Below, piece after piece: positions 40,951 to 42,129 of a stretch of 42,129 nt of DNA. Numbering within the stretch: the stretch's first letter is position 1; each line of letters begins with the position of its first letter. Source of the DNA: Desulfobacteraceae bacterium (lineage in GTDB: Bacteria > Desulfobacterota > Desulfobacteria > Desulfobacterales > Desulfobacteraceae); contig JAAEMK010000039.1 of assembly GCA_024225635.1 (NCBI GenBank), positions 1-42,129 on the forward strand. The letters run 5' to 3'. The translations under genes and the position numbers were made by a program. Below the pieces are notes generated by a model. It made no database searches and was not told the origin of the DNA. It worked only from the letters and a program-made list of their open reading frames with translations.

Positions 40951-42081
40951 ATGCTTTATGAAATAGATTTTTTACCAGTGGGAGAGGGCGAAAGTTCTGG
41001 TGATGCAATATGCCTTCGCTACTCAATTGATAAAGGAAACTCTTGGGTAGTGGGCGTTATTGACGGGGGGACCCAAACTTCAGGTGAAGCCGTCTGTACG
41101 CATATCAGGGAATACTACGGGACTGAAACTATAGACTTCGCTGTATGCACACATCCAGATCAAGATCACGCATCAGGTTTGTCGGTTGTTATGGACGAGA
41201 TGACAGTTAATACCTTAATGATGCATTGCCCTTGGGATTATGTTGACCATTTATTCGAATACGTTAGTGATGGGAGGGTTACAAAAGAAAGTCTATCCCA
41301 AAGGTTGAAGGATGGCCTCCCATATGCATTCAAGTTGTATGAACTTGCCAATGAAAAAGGTATACCTATACATCATGCCTTTTCTGATAACGAGAATCAC
41401 GGCATTCCTTTTCTTCATACTATTGGGCCATCTGGAAATTACTATTTGGAACAGGTGGTCAATTTTCGATCAATAACAGATATAACAGAAGATGTAGTCG
41501 AAAAAGATGCTTTGTTAAGGAGCATAATGGCCGCTGCTCGCAAAGCTGTAAATTGGATTTCTGAATCTTGGGATGACGAAAAACTTGTAGACCCTGAAGA
41601 TGATGCAACATCAAGTGAGAACAATTCCAGCGTAATTCTATTTTTTGATTTTAATGGGAAAAAGCTTCTTTTTACCGGCGATGCGGGCGTACCAGCGTTG
41701 GAAAAAGCGGCGGACAAATTAGAAACTTTAGGATTTTCGTTACAGGATTTTTCTTTCGTTCAAGCCCCTCACCATGGAAGTAAAAGAAATACCGGCCCAA
41801 CTATACTCAATAGACTAATAGGTTATCCGAGACAGAAAGACACTGATACGATTTTTACCACATTCATCTCTGCTTCAAAAGAAGGAGAACCTAAGCACCC
41901 TAATAAGCGGGTTGTAAATGCTTTTGTTCGGCGAGGAGGCAAAGTTATTGCCACTCAAGGTTCAACTAAATGCCACTATTCAAACGGTGTGTTGATTGTC
42001 ACATTAATCGAACCTGGATTGTCTGATTATTTTGAACAACTTGAAATTTTCCAACATTATTTTGATCAGATTGTCATCTAA
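40951..42081 (+). CDS. ComEC-type metallo-beta-lactamase-fold hydrolase
   Basis: 376 residues. The metallo-beta-lactamase fold is marked by VIDGG (residues 37-40), CTHPDQDHASG (His68, Asp70, Asp72, His73), LLFTGDAG (Asp244) and QAPHHGSKRN (His274, His275). This set is closest to the soluble beta-lactamase-like domain of the DNA-uptake protein ComEC, here as a stand-alone cytoplasmic protein without membrane helices. Residues 85-215 form an insert (long helices and an acidic loop DDEKLVDPEDD). Similar stand-alone enzymes occur in defence islands and may act on nucleic acid; that role is inferred. GGGGAGAG precedes the ATG. It is divergent from hsdR, and any partner downstream lies outside the window. 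Confidence 0.85.
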   Translation: MLYEIDFLPVGEGESSGDAICLRYSIDKGNSWVVGVIDGGTQTSGEAVCTHIREYYGTETIDFAVCTHPDQDHASGLSVVMDEMTVNTLMMHCPWDYVDHLFEYVSDGRVTKESLSQRLKDGLPYAFKLYELANEKGIPIHHAFSDNENHGIPFLHTIGPSGNYYLEQVVNFRSITDITEDVVEKDALLRSIMAAARKAVNWISESWDDEKLVDPEDDATSSENNSSVILFFDFNGKKLLFTGDAGVPALEKAADKLETLGFSLQDFSFVQAPHHGSKRNTGPTILNRLIGYPRQKDTDTIFTTFISASKEGEPKHPNKRVVNAFVRRGGKVIATQGSTKCHYSNGVLIVTLIEPGLSDYFEQLEIFQHYFDQIVI

Positions 42082-42129
42082 GAAGAATATATTCATGATA
42101 TTTCAATCCTTTAGAGTTTATAGTCAGGT

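Overview
The window looks like chromosome from a strictly anaerobic, probably sulfate-reducing, Desulfobacterota (former Deltaproteobacteria). This is an inference from a CooT-family nickel protein, an Mrp-type Fe-S ATPase, a UPF0280 protein, RpoH and a lone histidine ammonia-lyase, with GC-rich housekeeping genes next to clearly AT-richer accessory DNA. No rRNA, CRISPR array or integrase gene is visible.

Layout. (1) About 1-8110 is accessory and partly decayed. It holds small orphan genes, two remnants of an EndA-type endonuclease I gene, three copies of a repeat that encodes a piece of a zinc ribbon, a DUF4160/DUF2442 pair, a pentapeptide-repeat protein with a membrane-anchored tail, a KAP-family P-loop NTPase, a DUF2628 membrane protein cut off from a Cys-rich tail by one in-frame stop, and a miniature phage-type immunity region (S24/CI-like repressor, Cro-like and CII-like genes) with two matching operators. 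(2) About 8111-22880 is core chromosome: amiC-type amidase, mutS, lapA-like, M23 peptidase, cooT, phosphoesterase, hutH, UPF0280, dGTPase, Mrp ATPase, two lipoproteins (DUF4292 and TPR) and rpoH. (3) About 23010-32854 lies between two identical tRNA-Arg(TCT) genes in direct orientation. It carries a chemoreceptor with a duplicated sensor module, a PAS-LuxR regulator gene split by a 257-bp MITE-like element, a divergent rtcA-like gene translationally coupled to an archaeal-type FAU-1/DUF402 gene, an HxlR regulator divergent from an Fe-dependent alcohol dehydrogenase, an NHL lipoprotein and a LysR regulator. (4) About 33176-42081 is a defence-type island: hsdR-hsdM-hsdS, a GIY-YIG/DUF4357 protein, and a divergent ComEC-type metallo-beta-lactamase-fold protein.

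How the genes work together. The dGTPase and UPF0280 genes lie 4 nt apart, with the Mrp ATPase gene just upstream. The TPR and DUF4292 lipoprotein genes overlap and probably act together at the outer membrane. mutS and amiC are 3 nt apart. The type I restriction genes form one transcription unit. The rtcA/FAU-1 pair looks like a transferred RNA 3'-end processing cassette. The most unusual signals are that cassette and its truncated third gene, the MITE whose removal restores the regulator exactly, the in-frame stop before the Cys-rich tail, and the nested repeats around the two tRNA genes.
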